NCBI RefSeq assembly: GCF_032362555.1 | Contig: NC_083513.1 | Coordinates: forward strand, 3,038,001-3,102,000 | Length of the DNA: 64,000 nucleotides | DNA from: Amyelois transitella | Taxonomy: Eukaryota; Arthropoda; Insecta; Lepidoptera; Pyralidae | Reading direction: 5' to 3' | Part shown: positions 21,401 through 34,846 of the stretch, one piece after another | Numbering within the stretch: position 1 is the first letter of the stretch | How the letters are laid out: each line of letters begins with the position of its first letter | The notes under the pieces: generated by a model | The model's input: only the letters and a program-made list of their open reading frames with translations | Told to the model about the DNA's origin: nothing | The model's database searches: none | Translations under genes and position numbers: made by a program

Positions 21401-24400
21401 TATATGTATGTAGACGTAGACATAGAGCCTATCATTATCCTCTTTTAACAGAGGTACTTTAGTTCTTTTTAATTGTAAATTAACGATTAATGTATTGTTA
21501 TTGTCTCAGTTGGGGCTCGTCTCCCACTCGGGACGAGCTGATGTTGCCGGCCGCGGAACTAATGCCGCCGCCCAGCGTGCCGCGGCCGCCTTCTACGAGA
21601 CCCATGGTGAGTTATCAATCTACAACAATATTATAAAGAGGGAAAATTAGTTAGACCTAATCTTCGGAAATACCGATTGAAACACTTTGAATAATTAAAG
21701 ATACAGTAATAGTGGTAAGATAAGGCATATGTGCCTTTTAAAGCTTCGTGAAAACCTCCAGATCATAATACGCGATCATATAAATAACGAGTTACCTATC
21801 TTTCTACTGCTATATCGTTTAGAACTTAGCGTTTGATGATTTGCCACCTAAAAGTGTCTCCAAAATGAACTATAAAAATACAAAAATTGTTCCTAACCTG
21901 ACTGATCTATCATACAGAATTACAAACAGAATATTTAGTCAAGTGACAAGCTTAAAGGTACCATTGCCTCCTTTTGATGTAACCCACTAACGTGAACAAC
22001 GCCGCGCACAGGAAGTGGACGGCCTGCCGGAGGCGGAGCCGCGCGCGGCGTCCCCGGCGCCCGCCGACACCACGCTGCTCAACAACGAGGAGGAATCCTT
22101 CGCGCTGGCGCCCGTGGACGCCACGGTACTCAAAGGTGGGTAACGATTACTATGTGTTCCAAAAAATATTTTGATACTGGCCGAAAAAAATATTCATTCT
22201 ATAATCTGATGATAGTGATAATATGAATCACGTGTCTACCCTGCAAGGGTATACATATAATAAACGTCTAAATACCTTGCAGGGTAGACAGAGTTAGCAG
22301 TCGTGAAATATTGATTGGCCACGTTCAGCTGTTAGGGGTAATGATAGAATTGAGATTCAAAGAGTGATAGTGATAGGTTGCTGACCCAATGTCTAAAATA
22401 AGAATTCTAAATAAGCCTATCCCTTATTCGCCTTTACGATATCCATGGGAAAGAAATGGAGTGGTCCTATTCTTTTTTATATTAGCGCCGGAAACCACAC
22501 GACGTAAGCCGAAAAATCGAATATGTTTATTGAAAATAATGATATTCCAAAAGAAATTTAGTATATGCACAGACAAATACTAAATTAATACTAAACTGTT
22601 TGATATTCTTGTTATGATTAGTACTCTTGAATAAATTTCTTTAATCATGTTTTTTAAAATCCACATTTCAAAATATCACCATAATTGTTGGTGTACCTTT
22701 TTTTCAAATCCACAGGCATAACAAAAACAAAACGCAAGCGTAAGCTTATAGTTGACGAAGTCAAAAACATATCTGGTGAAGAAATGAAGAATCAGCTTAG
22801 CAACACATCGGATATCGTGACCACATTAGACCTGGCACCTCCCACTAGAAGACTGATGCATTGGAAGGAGACTGGCGGAGTAGAGAAGTTGTTCACTCTA
22901 CCGGCTAGGCCCATACCCTCAAGGGTGTTGTTCAAGGTAACTTTATAAATTTAAATGTTCTCATTTATTGAAAAAAATAAACACATGTTATGGTCTTTAA
23001 CTAATGGCTTCATACAATGATTTTGAGGTTCTTTTCTTCTGACTCAGTTTAGTTTGGATTGTCATTATAAAGACACTTGGTTATAAATAATTTAGTGTCC
23101 CTCTACAATTATTCCTGTTTTTTTTTTGGGTGGCATATATTTTTCGACTTCAATACACTTACTAATACACGACACTTCTTCATGATTGACTTTGTAGTCT
23201 TGTTCTTTCAATGCCACATAGTTTGCATATCCTACTGTTTCTCTTTAGGAATAATGTTATATCTTCCAGAAATATCAACGCAACATGATCATGCGCACGG
23301 AGGCGGAGGAAGCGGAAGCGGCGCGGTCGCCCGAACCCGAGCCCGTGAGGAGGCAAGGCAGGAAACGAAGACATGAAGAGGTATAGTTCCTTAACTGTTT
23401 ATTTTAAACATACTGGCGTCTTTGTTAATAATCTATCTCTTTTTCTATTCCTCTATTTGCCTCACCCTTCTTCCTTCCGCATTTTAATTGCATAACTCGT
23501 GGTTCGATTTCAATAGATTTAAATGGTGTCTTTCTAACACAAAACTGACCAAAAAAAAGAAAATAATTTATTACGACTTTATATCAGTTCACATAATAGA
23601 AGTAAGAATACACAACAATCTTATGCCATAACTGGTCCAAGTATTAACCTGGCCCACTCCTATCATAGGTGGATCCTGGACTCCCACCGTTGAGAATGCA
23701 ACTAAGATAAACGTCAGGATGTTTAGTGCTGCAGATACATTTTAGCATGTTTCAGTTTGTATAAATATGTATATGCAGATGTCTCTACAAATAGTCTTAA
23801 TTTAGGGCTAGTTCAGTTGTACGTAACTTGCATCTATATTTATAAGACATACATAAATCATGCCTCTTTCCCGGAGGGGCAGGCAGAGACCACATATAAT
23901 CTTCTTTCTTTTCTTCACCCTCATTCATAACTCTCATGCAAGCTCGTCGGTTTCGTATACTCATGACCTTATCTTTTGCTAGAACTTTTCCGATTTGATC
24001 AAGATACGTTTATCTAGGTCATTTATTTCTGATTGAATATATATTTATTGCAGTCTATACTCCCCCCCGAGACGCCCGCGCCGGCCCCCGCCGAGTTGGA
24101 GCCGCCCACGCCGGTGCCGCAGGAATACGAACCTTCCGTCGGTGAGAATACAGCACACATTACATTTATTTACACGACACTTTATTCAGCTTTCAAGCCA
24201 CAAATGGTGTTACTAATGCTACATATCATCTCTGTCTCTCTCTGTCGCTTGTCTGTAACTCTGTCAGTTTAAAAATAGATATTTTATGACACAAACATGT
24301 GGATTAATATGCAAACAATTCATGGGTTTTTCTCAAAGTGTTGAAGTAATGTTATTTTTCATAATCAATATCACCATATCTCAATACAAATCAAGGTGTA

Positions 24401-27400
24401 GAGGATTTATCGGTATATCGTACACCCACTCATCATTTGTTCGATTTTTGTCACTTTTAAATATGTAATGTAAATATATATATTCATATCGTCATTTTAA
24501 AATAATTTCTTTGTGTACATATTGGCGCAAAACTACTTTTACAAACTATTACAGCCGTGATTCTTTTTCAAAGGTTATTTATTTTTGTTATTACGTGATG
24601 CTTCATTACGAATATCTAATAAAAAATAAGATGTTTCGAACTGCTCGCAAAGATCTTCATTGATAAAGGCATCGAAATTTCTGATATAAATATTAGAGCG
24701 AACTTTCTACAAGTAAAAATAAGTAACTTTTGGTAATAGTTTACTAATATTCACTTAATACTGCTATCCCCACAATACTAAATATAATTTATCATCCCTT
24801 CAGAAATTATACTGTCTTTCTCTTTCACTCTTCGCACAGCCGTTAAAATGTTCATTGGTATTTAAATAGGTATTCTGTATACCATTTTAATATAAGATAC
24901 TATTTTGAGCTTTATTTCGAATGGAATAAAATTGAAATTTAATTATAATATCGATCAAAACGCATTTATTCGACTCCTTCGATGTTTATGAAGAAAAAAT
25001 GGTTTCTCGTTCTTTAATGGGTGAAAAAATAGCCAAAGAAAATCGCCAAAGAACATTTTTTCAACTGTATATGTTATATCAGTGATCGGAACTATGTAGA
25101 GCATTAAACTTTATTACAAATGAATAATATTATATTAATTAGATAACATCGCGTAGTGTCACAATCGCAATGTAACGACTTATTATTACCATACTAATTT
25201 CAACTTGGCACACTTTCTCATGTTTATAGTACCTACACAGTATTTTATTTATATATAAAAATAATTGACAAATCCCTTTCTGGGTAGACAGAGCCAGCAG
25301 TCTTGAAGAGAAGTTAAATTCGGTTTGATAACCTAATGATGTCAGATTTAACGATTTGACTAACAAATGATTCTAATTATTATACCTATATAAAAAGCCT
25401 CCTTATTCCGATCACTGTCCAACTGTGCTACAAGCTATAATAATTAAGTTCCGCACTAACACGCACGCTAGACTCGGAGCGGCCGCCGGAGGGCTTCCAG
25501 ACGCCGAGATCGGACGTCGACGAACCGCACACACCAGGTACGATTCCATTGCAATGTTTTTCAGTCTTAATATTGCGAGGAAAATAAAGTAAAATTGCTC
25601 TACTTTTCAAGTAACATACAGTTCAAATTATTAATTGAATTATCTACAATTGTTAATCACCCAAAAGTTGGGGAGATGATGTTTGGAATACCATATCAAA
25701 ATATTACACCATAAAGCTGTACTCCAATCCAGAAGACCCAATTTGGTGTAAATATCTTAACAACTTGGCTAAATTTAATTGTAGTATTTAATCTTTTTGA
25801 TTCACAACCAGAAATGAGGCTTGAGAAAAAAGGTGTATTTTTTATTATGAGATAGTATCATATTAAATTTATTTTGTATTACTGTAAGTATTTAATTCCA
25901 GACAAAAATAAAAATCTGGGGTAATTTTCATGCTTATGGCTAGTTTTATGTCACTCACTCATGCGTACACCGCCACCATTACGATGCTTCACTTTGTCGG
26001 TCTTTTTTCTATGTCCATGATCATACATTAAATGAATACTTCATTCGTATAATGTATGATCATGAACGTCTGGTTACGGCTTATTCTCCACACTTTTAAG
26101 GTACATTCGGGCATAGTTTTAATAATATAAAATTCCTTCTTTGGTCGGTTTAAAATTAAAATATTCAAACCTTTTTAGTTAAATATAATAAATTAGAGCA
26201 ATTCGAAAGTACTTGCGAATCGATAGTATTATTCTTTAAATTTATACTCGTTTCTTTCTATATGTCACTACACTACTGTCACATCTTTATTTCTTACGGG
26301 GTGTGGACTTACCCAGTAGTTTTAAAAGTCTCAAAAGCCACATTGTACTGTATAGGATAATAATGGAATTCAGATACTATTTACGGATAAAATGTTGAAA
26401 ATCCACCATCATCTTGGCGTTAGTACTTTGGATCCTCACATCTGTAGAGTCCGAGGTGCGCCTGAGCGACATCCAGGATTGACGAAGTCGGTTTTTATAG
26501 GGAGATAGGAGCTCATTTTGCTCTTTGAAAAGTTATAAGTATACCAACCGTGGAAAATCCACTCATTTATATTTTGATAATATATTTTTTGTATTTTTTT
26601 GGTTAAATTTCCATGCCTTAATTCCAAATATTTGAGGTAACTATAACGTTGCACCCAGGAGGCATGCTGAGCGCGCTGGGCTCCCCGCTGACGCCGGGCG
26701 CGCTGCTGCCGGGCGGCCTCACGCCCGCCGGCCTGCCGCACGCCGCGCTCACCCCCGGTAACTATACCACTCCTCACACCTAGCTCCCCTCCCTCCCTGC
26801 TACACTACACTACGGGGTGGATTAAACAGAAGAGCATATAGAAATATGAGGAAAATAAGTGTCCCTTTACACTGATTTGTTTATCTATTACACTATGAAT
26901 GTGGATGAAGTGAAGGAAGTATGCAGAGATCGTGGCAAGTGGAAAGAGGTAGTCTCTGCCTACCCCTCCGGGAAAGAGGCGTGATTTTATATATGTATGT
27001 ATGTTACACTGATTTTCCCCATGCTGCTGAACCATAGACCCTGCGAGAAGTGGAAAGGCAGAATATAGACGCTTGAGAGATGCGATGCTGGAGGAGAAAA
27101 ATGCTTTGAATTTTATGGACCGAGTGTCGTACAAATATCCATACTCCAAGAGCTTGGTATAAAGCAGCGTTTTATTTTTCCACCCTACAGCATATTAACA
27201 TTCTTTCACGTCTCTAGCCGCAAGTTGATAGAACGCCTTTTCGTTCAGTAGAAGGCACTAGACCACGCGGGAGGTCGTCTACGTGTTAGACCGTCAAATA
27301 AAATTTATATTTGTGGTCCAGTCCATTAACCGGTGCAGTAGCAGCGTGCGGAATATTTTATCTGCAATTCTGCATTTACACAATTACATGACGACCACGA

Positions 27401-30400
27401 CCACTCTGTTAAGAATATATGGATGAAGAAGAAAGGGACACTGCTAGAGAAAACAAACATGAAAGCGGCGCGTCCCTCCCGTGATAATCGGAAAGTTGGT
27501 GGAGCCACGGGTGGTGGTGGGTCCAAGAAACAAAGACCATATCTCATTTTAATGGCTTCCAGATAGTGATTATTCAGTGTTGCGTTCGGTGAATGTATAC
27601 GCCGCGACAACGCAATACTCATGCCCACGAGAACCCCCCGCTAATTTCTTGTTCAATCGTCGTTTGCGTCGCTGTATAACGCCTTGTACTTCTAAGAAAA
27701 TGTGGCGTATGCGTCGCGTTGTCAAGTTAATCGACAAAGTGTAAAGTTCTTTAGACACATTTAGGGCATCAACGTATCATTCCAAATTTCTCATATTATA
27801 ATGATGAAAATGCACTAATAAATATGCACATCCACTTGCTAGGATTCATGACAGTGTTTTCCCTAATTGCCCTATGCCAATGACTATATACTTAAAATAT
27901 GTACAGGTGGCCTTCAACACGGCGGCATGACACCGGCGGGTCTGCAGCACGGAGATCAGCCCATGGACCTCGGCGGCATGACGCCTGCCGGGCTACATCA
28001 CGGGGGTAAGTGGCCTTTGAATGTAGAAACATTCATTTGATATGATCAGATTTATCTTTGGCAAAAAAAATTCTAAAATTTCACCTGCGACATCTACAAT
28101 TTTTGATGGAATAAGATTTTCACGTTCAATTACGGATGTGAGCCTGATCTTAATATGGCAGCCCACACAGAAAACGAATGTAATAAAAATTATTTATTCC
28201 ATTTGAGCATTATTTATCTTGGTTTTTGTTATCGATTATAAATAGATATTTTTTTTATAATAAATAGGTTTTCTAATTTAAAATTAAATGACAGGTATGA
28301 CGCCGGGAGGCATGACACCTGGACTAGGTCTGGACAGCGGGATGACTCCAGGCGGACTCGCCCACGGAGGGTTAACACCAGGTAAATTCTGTCGTATGTT
28401 TTTTAGCAAGCGGTGTTTTGATTTACTACAGGAAGATTATCTTATAATTAGAAGTTATATCTGGGAAAGGCGCGACAGTATTTAAAGCCAATGAAAAAGA
28501 TACGTTTTTATTCCATAAAACTAAGTCATCGTATCGTAATTAAATTATCTCCGTCATACGTATCGGTCGGACTTATGGTAAAATAAGGATTTTCCGTTTT
28601 CATTCTTCTTCTAGTTTCTAATTATCTGTTACTTTTATATCTGCTGATAAGTATAAAGTCCTTCATGTTCTAGGTGGTTTAGATCACGGTGGGATGACGC
28701 CAGCAGATTTAGCCCACGGGGGGATGACGCCCGCCGGTCTTGCACACGGGGGAATGACTCCCGCGGGACTGCAACACGGGGGAATGACTCCTGCGGGGCT
28801 ACATCATGGAGGAATGACGCCAGCGGGACTGGGCCATGGTGGCATGACGCCAGCGGGATTACATCACGGGGGAATGACGCCAGCTGGGCTACAGCATGGT
28901 GGCATGACGCCTTCAGGTAAGTCTAAATAAATTTCTTCTAGCATATGGGGGATGACTCCTGCGGGAATACAGTAGAAAATAATGCCATAAGGATTACTGA
29001 TAACGTGTTGTCCTTGGTTTTTTATATGATAATTAGAACACCTAAAGCATTTTTTCAAGAATTAAGGGTCATTTAAATTTTCATGATATGGTGTATTGGA
29101 CAAACTTCGTACTAAGTACTACAACTAGGTATTCGTACAGCGCTCGTCACGAAGTTATCGCTGCTATTATTCGGCACCCTCTATACATTTAACTCGAGCC
29201 ATTTCTTTGTCAGGTCTCCAACACGGCGCCATAATGCACAGCATGTCTCAACTGCCGATGATGCCTCAACTGGGAGGAGAGCAGGTGTCCTCTCTGCTCT
29301 CCCGCAGCGCCGTGTCGCAGTCTCACGAGCTGCAGGCCCCCATGGAGCCATTCCACCCGCTGGAGGAGCATTCAGACTATCAGGTGACTAGATTCTTCTT
29401 TCTCCTGGCGTAAATCCCGGTTACATCTTCATCTCTATCGAATATTTGAAAACTGATAATACTCACAAGCTCATCTTTGGGTACCATTTTTTTAGAAACT
29501 ATATATTTCCACTATTGTATAATTAATGGGCAACTGGTAAATCAGTTGATTGTGCCAATTAAGCACCAATGATATCTTCGGGTTTTCCCAAATATAAATA
29601 ATACTTGGACTAAATGTAAAATATTTTGTTTCAGGCTGGCATGCAAATGACAAATTTAGGTTACGACGATCAGCAGGGTCATCATAGTCCGCAACACGAT
29701 TACGACTTGCCGGCTACACCGGAAAATGTAAGCATACTCGTAATTTATATAACTATGTACCACTATATATTTAACTTGTTGTCATTGTGGCTCTTTCCAG
29801 CAAATATAGGAAAGGTTGTTGTATAATGTGAATGATTCATATCCCGTAATCTAATAAATATAGGCACAAGATTCTTGCAACTTGTGATCAAAGCCAATAG
29901 ATGCTTCCTACAGTGGGTTGCCAAATTAATAGGGACAGTCGAAAAATATTGTTTTTTTACACTTTATTGGTCCATAACTAATTAAAAACGTTGTTTTGAG
30001 TTATAATTATATTTAATAATATTAGACACACATCTTACAAGTAGTTTAAACAAAAAAATAACAGTCTTTGGGTAATTAGAAAATATTAGCAGGTATTACG
30101 AAAATGGCAATGAGATATTGCTAATATTTTGTCACATTTCCTTTAGCCTGAATGAGTGCTTCGATCCGCCTCGGCATACTTTCTATGCACTGTTTGGCAC
30201 TTTCCTTTATTTTAGGGTTGTGGTGCCACACATTTATTAATTTTTCGATCAGTTTTACCTTGGTGGTTATCACTTCCTTGGCAATTTCCGCCTTGGTAAT
30301 TTCCCATAAGTTTTCGATGGGGTTCATGTCTGGAGAATTGCCAGGCCAAGGTAAAACTGGTATATTGTGGTCTGCTAAAAATTTTGTTACACTCCTTGCT

Positions 30401-32629
30401 TTATGGCATGGTGCTGAGTCATGCATGAACATGAATTCCTCCCCCTCTGAGAACCATTCCCGGAGTTGCGGCAACAAGCGAGTTTCTAGGACCTGCCTGT
30501 ATTGGTCCTGTCTCATGGTTCCCTGGACAATGTAGAGACGCCCAACCCCTTTAGCACTTATGACAGACCATACCATTATTTTAACAGGGTGTTTAACGCG
30601 TTCCACAATGCAGTCAGGGTGAAATTTCTCGCCTGGGCGCCGCCTGACAAAGTTGCTTTTGTCGGCAAGAATCTCAAATGTTGATTCGTCTGAGAAACAC
30701 ACCTGAAAAAAAATATTTATAACTTATATGAAAATCTTTTTAGATAATATACCATAATATTAATATAAATTATCAATTGACATTAAAACTGACCTTGCTC
30801 CAGTCTTCAACACTCATCAGACGGTGTTCACGAGCCCAAGCAAGTCGTTTCTTCTTCATCGCCTCTGTCAGTCGCGGTTTTTTAGCTGGGCGATGTCCGG
30901 TCAGGCCTTCCTCTGCCAACCTACGCTGTACAGTTCTCTTCGAAACTTGTATTCCAGACTCCTGTACCATCTGGGTTAACAATCCAGCACTTTTCTTCCT
31001 GTTTTGCAAACACATATCCCTGATTTTCCTATCGGACCGTGGTGTCGTAATCCGTTTTCTTCCGCATTTGCCTTTTCTTTTGGGCAAAAGTGGCTGATCT
31101 TGATCCAGATTTATTTTTATTTTATTTACTACCGACTTAGAAACACCAGCCAGTTCTGCTATCTTCCTCTGAGAATGACTTGTGTGCAAAAGAAGGGTTT
31201 TAACCTCAGATTTTTTTCTTGGAGACAAATCTACCCCTCGACCCATAGTGAAAGCTGTAAAAATAAAAAATTAATTAATTTCGTCCTAAAATCAGCCCCA
31301 AAATACTTAAGATTTAATAAAAAATAAAGTAATACTTACTTGCAGTCAATAATAATTTCACAAAATCACAAAATAACTTTTTAAAATAATTAGTTACTTA
31401 TTTTACTTTTACACGTGTGAAGGACTGCGCGTCTCTCCCGATAATAAAATATTTTTACAAAATAAACAAATCCCATAACACTTGAAATTTACTTTCAAGT
31501 TGATCTGTAGAGGTGCTGTGAACATAAAAATACATTCCAGGACCACTTACACCACTTGAAATAGCAGTCAAACGCGCCTGAAGAAAAAATATGATAAAAA
31601 ATGTGACTGTCCCTATTAATTTGGCAACCCACTGTATATTTTAGTCTAACACGGATCTATAAGCTATATTTATGAAAGTTTTATCAAAGTATGGTCGAGT
31701 TAAAATCTCACAACACGAGGTCTTCAGTTGCAGCTACCTCAAATATTCATACTTCAAATTTCGCATTAATATTATATCGTAACTTTTCAGGCGGAGGAAG
31801 GCGAGCGCGAGGCGGGCGAGACAGACGAGCAGTTTGAAGAGAGAGTGTTGAACAGACGAGCGGCGCAACTGTTCGCCGCAATGCGACCGAAGTTAGCCGC
31901 CGGACTGCAACTCTGCTTCGACGACCTGGCGCCCAGGCACAACAATAGGAAGCAGGTAACTGTCCACTTCATTTTTTGCACCCTTTATTAGCGATTTCAT
32001 CAAAGTTCGTACAGTAGATTTTGCGTGAACGAGGTAACAAACATTAGCATTTATATTATTATAAATAAACGAACATATTTCTAAACTTCTCTCTTTCATA
32101 TATTTGGTCAACCTCCAAGATAGAGGGAAGATGAGACATTTACTTATTAACGTTTATGAATAATTTCGCATTCTGGAAACTAACTGTACAAGCACGCGCA
32201 AAGCAGTAGTTTCTCGAAAATATTTTGTGGGGATAAAATATACTCATGTTCTAAGTAAACAAATTTGGTTGAGTAGATAAGAATGAATAGACAAACAAAC
32301 TCCTGCATTTAATAAAAATGCATTATACAGTCAACCACAACTCAAGTTTTCTTGCATGACGCGGTAATAGAGGCCAAATTCCAGTAAAAATTAACTGTTA
32401 ACCGCGAAATTGATTTCCTATGTTTAAATCGGATATTTGAGACAAATGATCTTTCAATTAGACACACACACGCACTCATAAAGTACTTAAATTTTTGTTA
32501 CAGGTTGCGCAGAAATTCTACAGTTTATTAGTTCTGAAGAAACATCAAGTGTTAAAAGTAGAACAAGAAGAGACATATGGAATTATCACAATCGCGCGGG
32601 GCAACCAGTTCGAAACTGAAGCGATCTAA
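18471..32629 (+). CDS. Rad21: cohesin kleisin subunit Rad21 (verthandi)
   Basis: Twenty coding exons: 18471-18728, 19046-19161, 19313-19496, 19856-20045, 20237-20334, 21002-21111, 21510-21606, 22012-22135, 22716-22936, 23270-23380, 24054-24141, 25472-25537, 26659-26757, 27907-28005, 28295-28381, 28674-28916, 29214-29383, 29635-29727, 31791-31955, 32504-32629; frame held throughout, 914 residues. The N-terminal kleisin domain (1-103, starting [20 protein letters not shown]) binds SMC3. The central block [20 protein letters not shown] and the C-terminal winged helix ([14 protein letters not shown]) binding SMC1 are strongly conserved. Human RAD21 is about 630 residues; the excess is an alanine/proline-rich linker and a HGGMTPAGL repeat block at about 556-735. 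The first separase site is DIMR (172-175) instead of EIMR. Intron 19 holds an intact Tc1-like element; introns 7, 9 and 14 hold dispersed repeats. Cohesin holds sister chromatids and shapes loops. Confidence 0.96.
21180..21412 (+). repeat. (TATG)n-tailed dispersed repeat in a Rad21 intron
   Basis: Diverged copy: GGGATAGGCTTGTAAACTTG, GGCGATGGGCTAGCAACCTG, GCAAGGGATATAGACGTGAT and a TATGTATG tail in family order. Confidence 0.75.
22225..22505 (-). repeat. (TATG)n-tailed dispersed repeat in a Rad21 intron
   Basis: Reverse-orientation copy: GGGTAGACAGAGTTAGCAGT, GAATTGAGATTCAAAGAGTG, CCATGGGAAAGAAATGGAGT, with the head GCGCCGGAAACCACACGAC at the right end. Confidence 0.8.
26016..26064. repeat. 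inverted repeat in a Rad21 intron
   Basis: Perfect 15-bp arms CATGATCATACATTA and TAATGTATGATCATG enclose an inner AATGAA/TTCATT pair. Small hairpin with no flanking element evident. Confidence 0.8.
26893..27004 (+). repeat. 3' end of a LINE-type element in a Rad21 intron
   Basis: Reads GTGGATGAAGTGAAGGAAGT, GTGGCAAGTGGAAAGAGGTA, CTCTGCCTACCCCTCCGGGA, AAGAGGCGTGATTTTATATA and a TATGTATG tail. Its last 50 bases resemble the 3' end of the (TATG)n-tailed short repeat. Confidence 0.55.
28295..28916 (+). repeat. coding tandem repeat HGGMTPAGL in Rad21
   Basis: Exon 28674-28916 encodes eight copies of a ten-residue unit ([10 protein letters not shown], where x is A, Q, H or G). Exon 28295-28381 and the preceding exon 27907-28005 encode looser versions ([19 protein letters not shown]). 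Units differ mainly at third codon positions and the x residue, so the protein repeat is older than the last DNA slippage and probably kept by selection. Each unit has a Thr-Pro pair. Confidence 0.9.
29911..31634 (-). mobile_element. intact-looking Tc1-like DNA transposon
   Basis: 1724 bp with 30-bp perfect terminal inverted repeats starting CAGTGGGTTGCCAAATTAAT, flanked by TA on both sides (29909-29910 and 31635-31636), the Tc1/mariner target. It contains one intron-bearing transposase gene on -. It lies in Rad21 intron 19 opposite to the direction of transcription. Perfect terminal repeats and an open reading frame imply a young insertion. Confidence 0.93.
30121..31246 (-). CDS. Tc1-family transposase (DD34E), one intron
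   Basis: Two exons (minus), 31246-30794 and 30702-30121, joined over a 91-bp intron with GTCAGT donor and TTTTTTTCAG acceptor; 344 residues, normal for Tc1. N-terminal paired helix-turn-helix domains ([18 protein letters not shown], then [14 protein letters not shown]) bind the ends, with a basic [10 protein letters not shown] stretch between them. The catalytic triad is D156 (FSDEST), D246 (HDSAPCH) and E281 ([10 protein letters not shown]), with 34 residues between the second Asp and the Glu. No stop or frameshift is seen. The enzyme cuts and pastes the element at TA sites. Most Tc1 genes lack introns; the junction is supported by frame and by family alignment, since ...DWSK joins VCFSDEST as expected. 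Confidence 0.9.
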
Positions 32630-34189
32630 ATTATATATTTCTATTAGTTTGTAATTTAGCTGTTTAGTGTGCTAAGCGGTCAGCGGCTGCGCTCACTCAG
32701 CACAGAGATGATATCAATTTAGTTATATAATGCGAGTATGTGAATGTATTTGTAATGATAATTAGATATTTGTCCCTTTGTAGACGCCGATTCCTTTCAG
32801 ACAATCCTTTCTACATTAGAGCCTCTTCAAATTTTATGAACTTGTCTGCAACGAAACAAATGTCTAACAGGACTAGGTCGAGCCAAAAATATTGTGTAAG
32901 TTGATCTTTTACTTGAGTTTGTGGAAACTTAATTTTGGACCAAATAACATAACGAGTGATGATCTCATAAAAAACAGATTGCGTTCAGTTTCCATGACTC
33001 GATTAAAAAGTGGACATTTGATACAAAAGTAATGTTCGGTCGAGGTAACTCGTAGGAAAATGCCTTATTTTGTTTTGCAGTAGGTTAAGTGGGATCTTTA
33101 TATTGAGCTGTTTCTATACCGTTGGATTTGCCTTACACACGCCATTTTGCTGAACAATAAACCAGAAATGCAGCAGTGATTGTTATTCCCAAATATTGAA
33201 ATAAAGTTCTATAGTTATTGTATAAACGTTAGATTAGTTGTCTTGTTTGAAGTTATCAGGTAATAAGAGAATAGTATTGCTATATTGTTGACTTTCCATT
33301 TTTATCCCAAAATTATGTAAGTGAATACTGATAAGAGAAATTATGTTATGATTTATACATATTTATAAACATTCTCAAGGAAGTGTAGACATTCAATCAT
33401 ATTTTGTTGCTCGTTATTGAATTTATTTATTATTTGCTTGCATGTAAAGTAGATAACAACAGTATTGCAGTTTGAAATTATGTTGGTGTAATGTATAGTC
33501 GAAATTCATGTTAACATTTAGTTAGCTGTTTTAAGGCAAAATAATGGTACAAGAGTAGTTTATAAAAGTGTAGTATAATATCTTTGACACCAAATAAGAG
33601 TACTCTAACGTTATTGGTTATACTAAGGAACAGCAGAAAAGTATATAAAACTAAATTTTTTACTTATCAATAGGGTGTGAGAATGACTGGTTTTTACGTT
33701 TCTTTGAGAAAAATATTTTATAAAATTGTGTTATTCAACTCTCAAAGTGAATACAATCCAATCCAAACTTGGTTTGGATGTATTCATTTTGATATCAACA
33801 GAGAGTCAATATTGCAAAATTATCTGTATCAAGTATAAGAATGCATGGGTCTGTTTGGTAAAAAAATAGTACACGTGTGACATTTTGTAATACAAAATTT
33901 AAGAGATTGCTTCTATCAGATTAGAAATGATTTTTTTTGGTAGAAGTATTCCCTTGGATTCCTTTTTATTTCATTAACCATATTGCAATGAATAAATTTG
34001 TTGAGAATAAAAATGTATTTGTTTTTATGTTACATAGGAGGTAACCGTTTTAAAAATCTTGTAAGATCAGATAGATACATACGGTGTTTCCCACTAAATT
34101 GTTCCATAGTGGGACATGTAAAACGATTAGTTCCAGTAGTCCCATGGGACTAGTGACACTAAAGAAGAAATCGTCGCAATTGTCCGTCA

Positions 34190-34365
34190 ATAGTATAAAA
34201 CAAAGTCGTTATTTTAGTCTGTTTGTGTATCCTTAAATCTTTAAAATTACGCAACGGATTTTGATGCGGTTTTTTGTAACAGGAAGAGTGATTCATGAGG
34301 AAGGTTTTTATGTATAATTTTTTCCGAATTTTGCACCCGTGCGAAGCCGCGGCGGGTCGCTAGTG
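34190..34365 (+). repeat. dispersed repeat (CACCCGTGCGAAGCCG type)
   Basis: Contains ACGCAACGGATTTTGATGCG and TTGCACCCGTGCGAAGCCGC, typical of a widespread insect repeat tail. Decayed LINE-like fragments follow to about 34480. Confidence 0.5.
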
Positions 34366-34846
34366 TAAGATAAAATAGCTTCAGTCGTCCTCAAGGTTTT
34401 AATTATATTTTTAACAAGTTTCATCAAAATCGGTTCGGTGGATTAATAAAGAACTGGATTCGCCCTTGTTTGACCGACCGTGGAAAAATACGGGGGCCAC
34501 ATCACGCGGTTTTTTCCTTTGTAACTTATACGTATAATAAACTTACGAGTATCAACGCATGATACTTATTATATTATTGTAGATAATCATAAGATACTTG
34601 CGTTATTAGTCTCTTAATATATATTTAAAGAACAGTAGCCTAAAGGCCTAATTTCATCTTTTGATTTCTAGTTCTTGAAAACCAACATTTCGTAAATTCT
34701 ATATATTCAGCTTCTGCACAAATTAAAAATAGCTTATCTATATAAAAAAAACTACGTGATGCCGATTGGGAAATTCAGCGATTGGAAACGTTACCCCAGC
34801 AGAATCTTGGATTCCGCCGGAATCTTAACAATGTACTAATTTTATG

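Noticed and set aside
28674-28916. CRISPR-like or minisatellite array in the HGGMTPAGL region
   Set aside because: It is coding sequence in frame with flanking Rad21 exons; repeats have no spacers and vary at third codon positions.
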